DNA from: Tetrahymena elliotti 4EA
Lineage: Eukaryota; Ciliophora; Oligohymenophorea; Hymenostomatida; Tetrahymenidae
NCBI GenBank assembly: GCA_000231825.2
Contig: JH720322.1
Coordinates: forward strand, 62,001-126,000
Direction: 5' to 3'
DNA length: 64,000 nucleotides
Below, one piece after another: positions 1 to 13,494 of the stretch. The position numbers and the translations under genes were made by a program. Under the pieces are notes generated by a model. It worked only from the letters and a program-made list of their open reading frames with translations, ran no database searches and had not been told where the DNA came from. Position 1 is the stretch's first letter, and each line of letters starts with the position of its first letter.

Positions 1-414
1 CAAAAATTTAAATTTACTTTGTAATATTCCTCAAAAAATTAATTTATTGAGCCAAATTTTGTAAAAATCAAGCAAAGAGTTTACAAACAAAGAAGAAAAA
101 TATTTAAATCATAAAAAAATATCTTTTGGAATAAATTAATTTTAATCAAAAATTTATGAAATAATTGAAAAATCATTTAAAACAAAATTATTTATATCAA
201 TAAATACAAATAAATATACATAATTTTATATAAAGTACAATTAAGATCTTTTATAAATTAATCAACCATCATGGCATTTGATAATCGTTTTCTTTTATTG
301 TTAAAATATTAGCAATTTACAGAAATAAGAGAAATATTTGGTATGAAATATTTGTTGAATCTTGCATATTTTATTCAAAAACTTTACTACTATTATCATT
401 TTTTATCTTCACAT
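1..414. other. Non-coding, AT-rich flank
   Basis: No convincing reading frame is visible on either strand. The stretch is very A+T-rich and lies downstream of the stop codon of the giant minus-strand gene, so it probably holds that gene's 3' untranslated region and the border to the next locus to the left. Confidence 0.5.
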
Positions 415-3400
415 TCACTACTTTACTTCCTAATTAACACCAAACTGATTTTACAAATATCTATCTCCTTAAATTTACTTTATCTACTTTATTGATTAAG
501 ATTAAATGGAGTTTTCTATCATATCTTTCTAGTCTTGAGGACAAAAATTTATGATTATTCTATTACCATCAAAATCTGAGCTTATTTCATGTATTTTAGA
601 GCTATTATAATCGTGCTGCAAAAAAGAGGAGTCAGGATCTGTTTTAAAATTTTTTGCTACAATATTAGAAGCTAGATTATTTTTGAAAGAATAAGTATCA
701 TACTTATTTTCTGTTTTATAAGTTTGGATCGAATTGCTGCTATTTAAATGGTCCTGATTTCCAAATAAACTCTCATTATAATATTCACTTGTGACCTATT
801 TCTTTAAAGGATTGTTAGATTATTTTCAAATTAAATAATTTACTGCAAGTTTTTTTAGAAAAGATTTTGGATGTGCTTCTTCAGAGACATTAAATAACAC
901 ATCAATCTGTCTTTAATTCTAGATTATTTATCTATTCTTCTAAGTTATTTCTGATTTTGATTTGGTTTATTATTATTATTATTATTATTATTATGAATTT
1001 TAAATCCTGTCATCCTATTCTTAGACTGATGAGATAGATTATTTTATATTTTCTTCAGAGTTATCAATTTATTATTATTATTTTTTTTAATCATTTTTAT
1101 CTTCTGTTTACTTCTAAATTTACATTTCACTTTATTTAATTTTTAAAATATCCTATCCAACTAATTTTGTTTATTCTTTAGCCTTAAGATTTTGTTCTGA
1201 AATTCGTTGTTCGTCAAATGCAAATTTATTAAGTTGCATGTTATTTAATTTTTAAAATAGTTATTAACCAGATTAACTTAAATCAATCATATAGCTTTAA
1301 ATTTATGGTTAATAATCTTGATTGCTACTTTTATTATATTCGATTTATTTAATGCTTGCTAACTAATCTTCACTCTCTATCTGATGATTACATTATACTG
1401 ATTCTTTAAATTTCTCACTTTAATACTTATCTTAAAGCTACACTTTTTATGGAGTGTATTGATTAGCTTAAGTAATATAAACGTTTGACTAATTAAAATT
1501 TGTTTTATTTTAATTATCAATGTTGGTATGATCATCATTTTAACTTAAATTATCCTAACTTTATAAGTTTTTTTTATCTGAACCAGAATTATAATTGGTC
1601 TCTTCATTAGAAAAATTTCTAAAGTTTTTTGGGTTTATTAAGGAATGTTTATTGATTTAAAATGAATTGATTAGTTTTCTAGGAGAATTAGATTCACTTT
1701 CACTGAAAGATTCATTAAATTCTACAATTGATTAACTTTTATATTTTGCAGGTGAGTTCTATCCTTAGTCGATGTTTTCTAAGCTAGATTTCCTTCTTTC
1801 ATAATTTGAATAAAAATTTTATTAATCAAATCTATCTTTCTCCTGTTCAAAATTTGAGTTTTTTGGTTCCACCATATTAATATCTTTATAAGGCAAGTTT
1901 TAAGATGAATCTTTTATGACTAAAGATTCTTAAATATTTATCATACTCTCTTTCTCAAATCTAGCACTTTATCAAATTAAATTAAGTTAAAAATCTAATT
2001 ATAAATTTAACGAATAATTTACTATTTCAGCTAATTTTCTGATACTGAAAGTTGTACTGATACTGTAGGTACTTTTGTAAGGTTTTTATAAATTAAGAAT
2101 TATCTTTGATTTTAAGAAATTTTCTCATCTTTTTATATATCAAATTCCTCTTGATAATCTTCTCTTTATACAGTAATATCTGATGAAAATTAACCCTTTT
2201 ATTGTAACATAAGAGCCTCAAATAATCTATCAAATTATCTATCTTTGCTTGTATTTTCATCCTATTAATTTCTTTAACTAGTTTTTGCTCCTGAGTCAAT
2301 GAATAATGAATTATTTCTACTATTTTAATCTAAAAAAATAAATTTTTTTCTACACTGAAATAAATTTTAACTAAATACATCTTTATGAAATCAGAGAATC
2401 ATTTTGAGAATTAGGTGATTTAATTAAAAATGAATTAAATTTATCATTATTGCTGCCTTATGGTAATATAATACTTATATGATCCCTCATAATCAGAGCT
2501 ATTTAATTTTATTTTAAAAATATTTAATCAGATTAAATAGAATTTAAGAAAGTTACATCTTTAAGAAATCTAGTCAAAATTATCACAGCTGCTAGTATTA
2601 TCATTGTTGAAATCTTATTTTTATTAAAAATAAACTTAATTTATAAAAAATTGATTAAAAATTTACATTTAAATGATTGTTAGTCTGCTCTTATGGATAA
2701 TTAAGAACTTGTTATAGGCAGCTATTTTTTATATTTATCTCTTTCTTACTCAAGTTCTTCACCAAAATAAAATTTAGCATACTATTATTAAATTAATTTT
2801 TGTTTCTTTTTCTTTGTAAAAGTAATTTCATTTCTTATTCTTTTCCAATATTTAAAAACTCTCATTGAATGTTCTTTCATTTAAATTAATCTAGCAAACC
2901 AAGGGAAGTATTTTCTAATGATGGAATTAATTTTAGATTTGTTTTGACTATAAATTATTTTAGATTTTTATTTAACTACTTCCCAAATCAAAAACAACTA
3001 ATAAATGTTATGAATGGCTAAAACAATAATATAAAATAATTGTTGCTAAGCAAAACTTGGCCTATTGTATAAGAAAATATTCATAGTAACTATTATGATT
3101 AAAACTTCCATAGATCTTCTTTCTATGTTTTAGAAATATCTCATTTGGTAAGGCTTCATAACTAGTAGTGCAACTTAGTAAATGAGCATTATAACCATAA
3201 TAAGAACCAACTAATTATCTTTTAAGAATAAATTATTTTTAAAATAAAAAAGTTAATAATTTTATGTTACTGTATGGATCTCCATAAAAGTTACGAATTA
3301 TGACTATTAGAATTTTCATATAACTCTTCAAAAACTCCCAATAATATTTGCCATATTTATAGTCTTAGTATAAGAATCCATAAGGTATTCTGACAAGAGC

Positions 3401-6400
3401 ATTATCTAAGCAATTCCTGTTTTAGTACAGTCTCCTTAAAATTAACAAAGGTATTAATATACCCCACATAACTATCCCAGGTATACATATATAAAAAATG
3501 TACAAGACATGTGTTTAACTGTAACACCTTTATGTGACATCAGCCAAAATATATTTTTTACCATCTATTTCTCTACATGACATCACTTTTAATAAATTAG
3601 AGATCATACTTGGCTGGAAGAAGAATATCAAGAAAACTAAACCACTAATAATATGTTGCTAATTTTTAAAAATTTTTTAGAAAAAATATATCTGATTTTA
3701 TGTAATTAATATTTACCTTACTATGCTTGGCTAATTTAAATAAAATTAAGAAGAAGTATATTATTCCCATACCACATACATATAATATTGGCATAGCTAA
3801 ACTCCAAATTGTTCTTAGATAAACGACAGGAAATTCTTCGTTTGCTATTTCATTAAAAAAGCAATCCAAAGTGAACATAAAGTTATTAATAGGTTAGCCT
3901 AATGTTTAAATAAATATTTAATACAGCCATAGAATTAGTAAATTATAAATTATGATAATTGTTGTTACCTACATATTCGGGAAGAATTTTTAAAAAATCA
4001 GGCAATTCTATTTCAAAAGTATTAACAAGCAATGCAATTTGAATGTAACTCATCATTGCTTTCATGTTCATATTTGTAGTATCCATAAAAGCTGATTTTG
4101 ATATACTTAGTAGATTCATTTTTCTTAAGTAATATCCAACTATTATATTTTCACTTATGTCTAGAGCTATTCTTATACTAACAGCCATATAAATAACCAT
4201 AAGGATACCTACTATAGTAGATGGTAGATAATATTTAAAATGAGTTTGTAATTCTGTACAATTTATACAGTTATATTTTCCATCTGTAACATATTTCTTC
4301 CCCCAGATAGTACCATTTACATCACACTCTTCACATAGAGGACCATAATGTCCAGTCTTGCAATATCCTTTTTGTTCATCTCCTACACAATTTAGAGGGT
4401 TATTAGAACAACGAATAATAGAATCTGTCATATTGGAAATTCTCCAATATCCTTCTTTTAGTTATATATAATTTCTAAAGCAGTGCTCTGCTTCAATTGG
4501 ACATCTGTTGCACATTTGAGTCTCAGATTTTTCTATTTCAAAAACATTAATTTTTTAACTATCATTCTTTTAATTTTAAACTATACCTATTGTAGGCTCT
4601 TCTAGTGAATATGTACCTACTTTGCATTCTCCACACAAAAATAGATTACTGCTAGCAGTGTATATCTCTCCTTACTTGCATTTCCTAAAGAATATGTTAA
4701 GTTTTATGTAAAATGGACCTTTTTTTAATTTAACAAAAAAATAAATTTGTGATAATAAATAATGAAAAAGGAAAAGCTACCATCATAAAAATATTGATTG
4801 GATGTGAGTACTCTTTTGATTGCTGGAACTTCTAAGTAAACAGAGTTTGAAGTTTAAGGCATTGAAATTATTTACATTTCTTTAATGCTAAATTAGAGAT
4901 CTGCCATATCATATTGTTAATAGTTTGTAATGTATTATCCATATATCTTGATATCATCACTGTTAATTGTTGCCTTAACTTATACTGATTGTATTTCTTA
5001 TATAACTTCTTCGGGATACATTTTTTCATAGACATAGTTAAGATTAAATTTTATGGGTTTATTTTCTATGTCAACAACCTTGAATGATAAATCAATAGTT
5101 CCACCACTTTAGAAATCATGTATTTCAAATACTTTAATAACTAAATCTTATTTATTTATTTTATTTTATTCAACTTTTTCCTATTATAAGTTTCTTTCTA
5201 AAGGAGCTTCAATTAATTTTAAATTAGATATAGCAGTGGCTGAATATAAATAAGAACCAAAATCCTGGCTATGAAGAGTAGCTACATTATTACTAAATTA
5301 ATTCAAGTTTTTATGTTCCTTATCTTTAATTATTTTTTCTATAAATTTAGGTTATATACCAATGTATCTTATTCCTCCTCCAATTAAAGCTGTATTATCT
5401 TCAATAACATTTCCTATGAATTCTAAATCACTCATTTTCAAGTAAATAGCCCCACCACTACTTTAAGCTGAGTTATTATAAAAATTAGAATTTTATATTA
5501 TTGTTTGGTTGAAATAGCCTTCTATGATAGCTAATGCTCCTCCATTTCTTGCTTTCGAAGTATCAAAAATTGAATTAGTAATTGATAAAATTTTTAAACG
5601 ATTAAAACTAGCAACTCCACCTTCACATTCAAAACAATCTATATCTGAAAAATTACTTTTTTGGATTTTTAATGAATATCCAGTAGAAAAAATCAAAGAC
5701 TATTTTAGATTTTTAATTTTGCTTACAGAAATCTCACTTAAGCTTAATCTATCACGAACTCTAAAATATATTTTTTAATCATCCTCATAGCTATTCTAGC
5801 TATTGATAAAACTAACATAATTAGAATTTTAATATACAAGATTAATTAGGTTTAGCTCAGAGTTTCCTTAAAGATCTAATAAAAATCGATGACTAGTAGT
5901 GGTTTAAGGATCAATAATTAACTTTATATCCTAGAAAAGACTATTTTTAAAAGTACCATATTTAACATTGCCTATTTATATTAAACTATTACTACGAATA
6001 GTATGTAATTATATCCCATTTATTGTTACATTTTGTATAGAAAACCTGTCTATGTTCTTGAGCTAAATTAATTTAGCCGATTAGTGAAGAGCTATATTTG
6101 TAAAAGTTATATTTTTAAAAAAGATATACTTTGAATCAGTCATTTTCAATAAAATAGAGCTATTTGAAAGATCTATGGAATCAAAAATAACATTTTCAAA
6201 GATTATATAATCCATATTTTGAAAACTTAGAGTATTATTTTTGCCTTATCCAATAAATTTTAAGTCTTTAAAAGTAACTTTTTTTGTCTACTTATTAAAT
6301 GTTGTGTATTAACCATAAGTAATGTCTAAAATGTAATTTATTATTTGAATTTCTTTGAAAAGTTCTGGAGAAAAAGTATCTGACAGGATTTATAATGAAC

Positions 6401-9400
6401 TCATTTCACCATTTTCTTATTTTCCATCAAATAAGACCTTTGAGTTGAAAGTATTAAATTCTTCTTGATAGTAAATGCTGAGCTATGGAGAAATCTATTC
6501 ATTTTATGTTTAATTTCAATTAAATGTTTTAATTAAAAAAAATATTTACATGAATCAAAGTTCTTTCTATTTAAAAAGAGAGTTTGTTCAAAGAGGAAAT
6601 GAGATTCGACATTTGATTTTATTAGTTATAAAACTATTTTATATCTCCCACTGAAAAAAAACACTCCTTATATGATGCATTTAGGTTAACTATTGACGAC
6701 TCTTTAGGTATCAAAAAATTATATCTAAAGAATGCACCGTTACTAATACCTTTAAGTTCTACATTAAACTAAGTATCCTATCCTTCAATTTTTTCGCTTA
6801 GCAATTAAGGGTAGTTTAATTCAAATTTAAATATAATGCTTTGCTTTTGAAAATTAACAATTCTTAATGAATCCTCTTACCAAATGAAAGCATAATTTGA
6901 ATTGTCTTTACTAAACGAATAATCTATCAAACTTTAAAACAATTGACTATTATTGAAATTATTTTTTAGAGCAATGGTTTTTCTATCATACTCTATAATT
7001 TACCAAGGTAAGAATAGCTGTAAATTTTATCCTCTTATTTTTAGCTTTAAAGTGTTAGCTGCTGAAGGATTGGGTAATGTTTAAATTAATGAGATAGATG
7101 ATATAATCTGATCTTTAAAAGATACTTTAAATACTCTGACAGTATTATCAACATAACTAATGATTAAATTAAAATTTTCTTCATCAAAAAGAATATTTTA
7201 AGTATTAACTAATTGAAACTAAGTATTTTAGAATGTGTAAACATTTGCAGAATCTTAAGATTTCATATTCGGTTATAAGTTGTAATAAAAAATTATATCC
7301 GAGTTCTTTTATAAATGAATGATCATATTAAGTGATTTGAAATAATAACTTTTTTAAAAGGGTTAGATAGCAGGTATATCATATAACTTCACATTAGTAA
7401 TGTAATTATATCTATAAACTTTCTAAGAGCTATCATAAAAGATGACTTCATTATAGAGTTCTAAAATGTAAAAATCTTAAATGTAAGTTGATAAGTAGAC
7501 AGAGAAACTATAATCTAATAAAAAGGTTTAAATTACTAATTTGCAAAGTACAAAGTTTTGATTTTAAAAGAAGATGAAATCTTTAGAAAAATAAAGATTT
7601 TTTAGTGAAATTTCTTTTTTTTAAACTAACTTGAAATTTTGATTATATTAACTTAAGCTGTCTTGAGTGAGTACATAAAAGTAATCATTGTAAAATTTAG
7701 TAAATAAAATCTTATTCAAATGTGTGATGTAATCAAAATTATAGTTCTTATTATTCAGCTACCAAACGGAATTATCAAAATCTATGTAATAGGTTTAATT
7801 ACTCAAATTATTTACAAAATAGTTATTGTTCTTCTAAGAATATAAAGATGTAAATTTTTATTTAGTACTTATTGAAGACTCTACCCTACTCAAACTGATA
7901 AAAAAATAAATATGATATTAAATTGAATTAAATTTACCAAATTTGGTACTGATTAACTGTTAAGAGATAGTTAAATTCTGGAATGTATTGAATTTCAGTA
8001 ATGCTTTACATATTTGCAGATAAAACTCCTGAATTGTAAAATTCACATACATTAAATGAATAAATCAATCCTGTAGTTCTAGTATAGAAAAGCTAGCAAG
8101 TTGATTCCTCTAAATATACCAAATTAGTATTACCGAAATCAGTTCTCGATTAAGGTTATAACTCATAAATTGATCTGCCTGATGTTATATCATATAGACC
8201 AATTTTTTAAAATAAAATATCATCTGTCATAAAATTATTCCAAACAATTGCTAGATTTAATTTGGTAGAGATAATTAAACTTGTTACCTTAGGATTAACA
8301 GATGAGAACTATGAAATCAATTATAGATTTTATCTGTTATAGACAATAATAGTTTATATATCATAAATGATAACCTTATCTTCAGAGAAAATAATGTCTC
8401 TGATATCATAAATATGATCAGCTTTTTTAGATCTCAAATTAAATTTAATATCATAAATTAAAATATATTGTGATAGATTATCAATAATTTTTGCATAAAA
8501 ATTATTTTATAGGTCGTCATAAAAAAGTTTAACAATGTTTTTCATTTCTATCAAATCAGTCTTGTTTGTTGTGTAATGATACACAAACATCTAAAAGTAA
8601 TTGTTTAGGCTAACGATAGTTTAATTATTCTACACAAATATTAATTACTTAACTGAATATACCATAATGCTAATATTTTCAGGGAGCTCATCCTTTTTTA
8701 AATTTTCAAAATAAAGTACATGACTTGTATCAGTAAAGATCTTTTTTAATGTACTATATTACCAGACTATTAAATTGAACCAATAATCATTTGGATCTTA
8801 CCAATTTTCACTAAAGCCAATCAAAGCATCACCTTTCAAATCTAAGAAAACTTTTGAAACACCTCTGACATCTTAGTCACTTATTTTTTAATTTTGCTAA
8901 GGATTTTAGATAACCCACTTATAAAGACAACTGTCATTTTCTTTAGAAAAAGTAATAAGAGAATTATTTATTTCATCTACTAGATATCCCTCTAAATTCT
9001 ACTTATGAACTGCTTATTTACCACTTGTATTAAATTCTACTATTTAGTTTGTTATCAAATCTTTCCTGATAATTGATGTCTATTTAATTTTATTTATTTA
9101 CTTTAAAAAAATTTTTGAAACAAAATATTATACAGTGTTAAGAAAGAAAAGCTATCTCAAAGATCTAGAATAGTATGGAGTATTTAAATTACGAATTGAA
9201 TCTTTAGTGTGAATCTACTATTTTATAAAGCTGCCATGATAGATTTTACCATTATTAAATCCAACATATAATTTAGAATTTGTTGAATCAACACTGATTG
9301 ATGAAATTGTATCATCAAAAACAGTATAAAACACAACTTCAAGTTTATCATTGACACCTAAAACCTATTTTAAAAATTCTTAATGAAAAAGTAAAATTAT

Positions 9401-11931
9401 TGATTTATATTTACATGGTTGTATCCAGGATAATACACATTATTTTAAAAATAAAAAAATATTAAAGGATTTTTAGAAATAGCAGTAGATCTTAGTGTAA
9501 CACTTGAGCTTGTGATATTAGAATATTAGAACTTTGTTAAATCTCCAATTCCAACCATACCATTGCTAAATAAAAGAAATGTTTTTGAAGCTATAGGGTC
9601 TCTGGTAAAATAGTAAATAGGAAATTTCATACTGACATTAATGTGGTCAGGAGTTTTTCTTAGTATATAATACAAATTGTTAGCTGTAACACATATTATT
9701 GTATTGTCTGAAAATATTTCTGAGTAAATGAATTAGTTTTTGAATTAATTTTATTTTTAAAAAGTGAATTATTTTGAATTTGGATCAAAAAAATAAACTT
9801 TGAATTGGAATTTTGCACCTAAATTTATGAGTTAAACTAAAGCATAATTATTATCAAAGCTTTTATCACCTTTAAAAAAATATCCTCTATGAAATAAATT
9901 GGATTCATTAAAGATAACTTCTCCATCACTAGAAGTATCAAATATGACTTATTATTGCTCACTACAGAGTAGTAAATATTTTAAATCCTAATTATATTGA
10001 TAGTTATTTAACTTAACAGATTCGTCAGCTAAGCTGTATTGAAATTGCAATTATATCTAATCTTCATCATATCGCCATAATACTACAAAGTTGTCAGTGT
10101 ATTAAGTTAATATTAAATTACTTTCTATTTACTCTAAACTCACTACTCCCCATGGACATTTACTACTTTCTATGATATCACATTATGGATGATATTAATC
10201 AAATAATAAACTGGCTTTTTCTAAATATGCACCTTGAGAGTTTAGAGGTGCATAACCATCAATATTAGATAGGTCTTCTTACATTTACCAAATTTTAAAA
10301 GAGCCATCTTAACTGTATGTAATTATTCTATTTTTAAATACTCTATCTATGACAATTCCATTTATCTAACTTCTATGGCCATTGAGCTAAGGCGAAATAT
10401 TTTTCAAAGATGAAATTATTTGATAATCAGACAATTCATCATTTTTATCTGAATGAAATTTAGCACAAATAATTCCTTTACCCACTAAGATAGTAGTTAA
10501 ACTTTGTTATAAGTAATGAATACCAGTGATATACATTTATTAGTCAAAATCAAAATCAATATCCCCTATAAGCTCAAAATCAAATTCATTTTTACTATTA
10601 GTTACAGCTAGGTTTGTAATCCTAAAATATTTTAAAATACCTGATGATTGTAATACTAAAATATATTTTTATTAGGTCATTATTTTAGCAAATGTATTTT
10701 TAATTTCTAAATGACCTACCTCATTTAATTAATAGTCAGGTTTATTCTCATTTATTACATCTACTTATTTATCGAATTAATAAAAGAAAATTGAGCTTTT
10801 AGTTCTAATCAGAATGATTTTTTAAAATGAGTCATAAATAAAAATGTCTTCTATAATAACTTTTTGTTCAGAAAGAGATGAATCATATTAAGTTTAATAG
10901 CAACTATTTAATTCAGTATCATAAATATATAAAGTAACATAATTGATTAATTATATCAGATGGTATTTTTCATCTACTTTTATTATTCTTTAAATAAAAT
11001 ACTTTTCGAAGTTGCAAACTCCAACTGATCCACTTACTGTTTTATTCTCCTGAATATTCCAAGTAATAATCTACTAACTAGAAAAACTTCCAATTAGGTT
11101 TTCTTAAATTTAGAAAAAACCTTTGATGGCAGATGTATGAGAAGAATCAAATATCTAAAAGTGTTACTAAAATAATTAATTATTTTTAATTGAGTTTTTG
11201 CTATTTTTCAACTTTTAATAATAAAGAATTCCAAATTACTTTGGATTTATTAGTAAAATGATAATATTTTCATCTTTATAGATTTGCATTCCTTTGTCTA
11301 TATAATACATATAAGCATTTTTTTAATTTATTTATTTTTGATTTTATTCCACTTATTACTCAACTTTGCCAAACTCAATCATATACTCTTTTTCTCCATA
11401 AAAAAGATTCCACCAAATCATTTAGTTTTCACTAATACTTAACAATGAATTTGTTGATTCCACTCCATCTAACTATAAAATTTCAGAATCATGTCCATCC
11501 ATGTAACCAAGATATTTTCCATTTGTTGCATTAAATATTTTTAAAGTAAAATCCTCATTGAGATAATTTACTCCAGATGTGACAACAAAATCCTAAATAG
11601 TGATTGAGCGTGTAAATTCATCAAAGAACTAAACACCCTACTCAGATAAATAAGGACATGTTTGTAATTACCTACAAGTAAATGTTTCATCATCGTTATA
11701 GTATTTATCAGGACATACCGAAACACAATTTTTTAGATCTAAGTTGTAGTATTAACCATACCTACATCTAGATAAGCATTTACCATTCTACTTATTTATA
11801 TCAAAACCTTCTTCACACTACTCACAAAACATCTAAGGATTGTTGCATTTTAAACAGAAATTATTGCAGATTTGTTAAAGCGTAAATCTAATTATGGTTA
11901 AAAAAAATAAGAGCTTGATCATATTATACAT
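415..11931 (-). CDS. Giant Cys-rich, beta-helix, multi-span surface protein with Q/N-rich tail
   Basis: One frame with at least twelve short GT...AG introns encodes roughly 3,600 residues. The start at 11931 gives a signal peptide (hydrophobic KLLFFLTIIRFTL). A Cys-rich furin/EGF-like segment follows (about 11660-11880), then a long propeller-like region of W/D-rich strands. Next is a region around 5300-6400 typical of right-handed parallel beta-helices, with repeated N-x-F and SGGAIY / GGGI turns. A second Cys-rich block (about 4260-4720) holds CNRCPIEAEHC, GYWR and CKTGHYGPLCEECD. Several membrane spans follow (about 2900-4250), including the motif GFLYQDYKYGKYYWEF. The C-terminal ~700 residues are Q/N/S-rich and presumably cytoplasmic. 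This layout is common among ciliate predicted transmembrane proteins of unknown function. A role as a surface sensor or adhesin is inference. Some exon borders, especially below 2700, are uncertain; two adjacent genes remain possible but reading continuity favours one. Confidence 0.75.
967..993 (-). repeat. (TTA)9 / (TAA)9 tract encoding polyglutamine
   Basis: Nine TTA units on the + strand read as nine consecutive TAA codons in the minus-strand gene, flanked by TCA and ACC codons. Under the ciliate code this is a nine-glutamine run in the cytoplasmic tail of the giant protein. Confidence 0.9.
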
Positions 11932-13494
11932 ACGAAACCAAATTACACTTTCAACTTTATTATTAATATTATTATTAAATTATTCTTTAATTAAATATTT
12001 CAAAAATATATGATTATCTAATGGATGATAATCCACTCTTTCCAAATTGATTCAGAAAGTTAAGTAATGTAAATTTGATGTAAATTAAAATAATAAATTC
12101 TATCAAATAAAGTTTCTGTTCATATCAAGCAATAAAAGTAACTAAGATAAATGAATTGATTCCAATACTAATTTTTGTTATTGTATTAAATCAAAAATAA
12201 TTGTGTAAATATGCTTAACTTTTTTAGAATTATCATAGAACTAATTGAAAGTTAAAAATCAAGTAATATTTTTATTTTTTATTATCAAATTCATAACATG
12301 TTAACAAAAAAAAAAGTAAATATTTTAAAAAAACTATATTTTTGTTATTATTTAAATAAAATACAAATACATGATAGGTTGTTTTTGATAATAATATGAA
12401 ACAAATAATTGACTTTATCATATTTTTTAGAATAAATCTTAAAATATTAGATATATTTAATTAATATCATTATTTTCATTTAAATTGTTTATAAAAGATA
12501 TAAAACAGATTACATATTTTTTATTTAAAATCATACACATTTTATTGAGTACTTGAAAACATATCTTATTACTTTTTATTAAAGTAGATTTTACTTTAAA
12601 CATCTGTATCAAATAATAAAAAAACAAATATTTTAAAAATATTAATCTAAAATTCATTTTAAAATCAAGATATTCTTTAATTATTTAATTGCGAATTCCA
12701 TCACGAAAGTACTTATTTGAAAATACTTTTTAAATAAAATCTAATTTATGATAGATAATACATACAAAAAAATGAAAAGGTTTGAAATATATTTCCAAAT
12801 ATAATTTTTTTGAAAAATAATAATTGATAAATATTGTTGTATATTTTCTTTATTGCAATAAGTAAGTATTTAAAAAAATTTAATTTTTAATTTTTAAGTA
12901 CTTCAAAGTATTTAGAAGAAGTATCTAAGTTGTTAAGTTGTGAAATTTTAAATTATTTTTTTGATTTTTTTGTTTCTTTAATTCTCAATTAATTTTTAAT
13001 ATATCTAAAATAAAATTAATTTTAGGTTTATATAACTTATGAATATTATTTGTGAGGCAAAACAATATTAAAATCAGATTTTTTAACTCTTTATCAATAT
13101 GGATCATCTCTTTAAATCAAATGAAGAAGATTTGTTATTTTAGTTAATTATTCATTTTGCTTTTTCATTTTTTCTATTTTACTAAAAAAAAAATTATTGA
13201 AAAAATAGAAAATTCAATAAAATTTGAATATACCCTGAATATCCATTGTTTAATGGGCTTTATTCTTATGTTCTCATCAAATATTTTTGCTAAATGGAAT
13301 ATTCATCAAAGTCACGTTGATACTTTTTTAAAGGCTAAATAGACCCATACTTCATATCAAATGAAGATTATTTAGTAGAAATAACTACTTTAGGACTATC
13401 TTTAGCATTTTTTATTTTTATTTTTTCTAAGTTAGGGCTATCACTTTTAGTTATTTCTAATCTTGATAAGGAAAAATGCAAATTTTCAAAAGAA
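11932..13494. other. Long AT-rich intergenic region
   Basis: Mostly homopolymeric A/T with no codon-like texture. It contains the upstream region of the giant minus-strand gene. A weak plus-strand open stretch begins near 13099/13157 and runs to about 13639, but it needs a frame change at a run of A residues and overlaps the 3' end of the next minus-strand gene. I do not call it a gene. Confidence 0.5.

Noticed and set aside
12457..12657. Minus-strand short frame in the intergenic region
   Set aside because: Low-complexity F/I/N/K content typical of chance frames in AT-rich DNA; no conserved feature or flanking exon.
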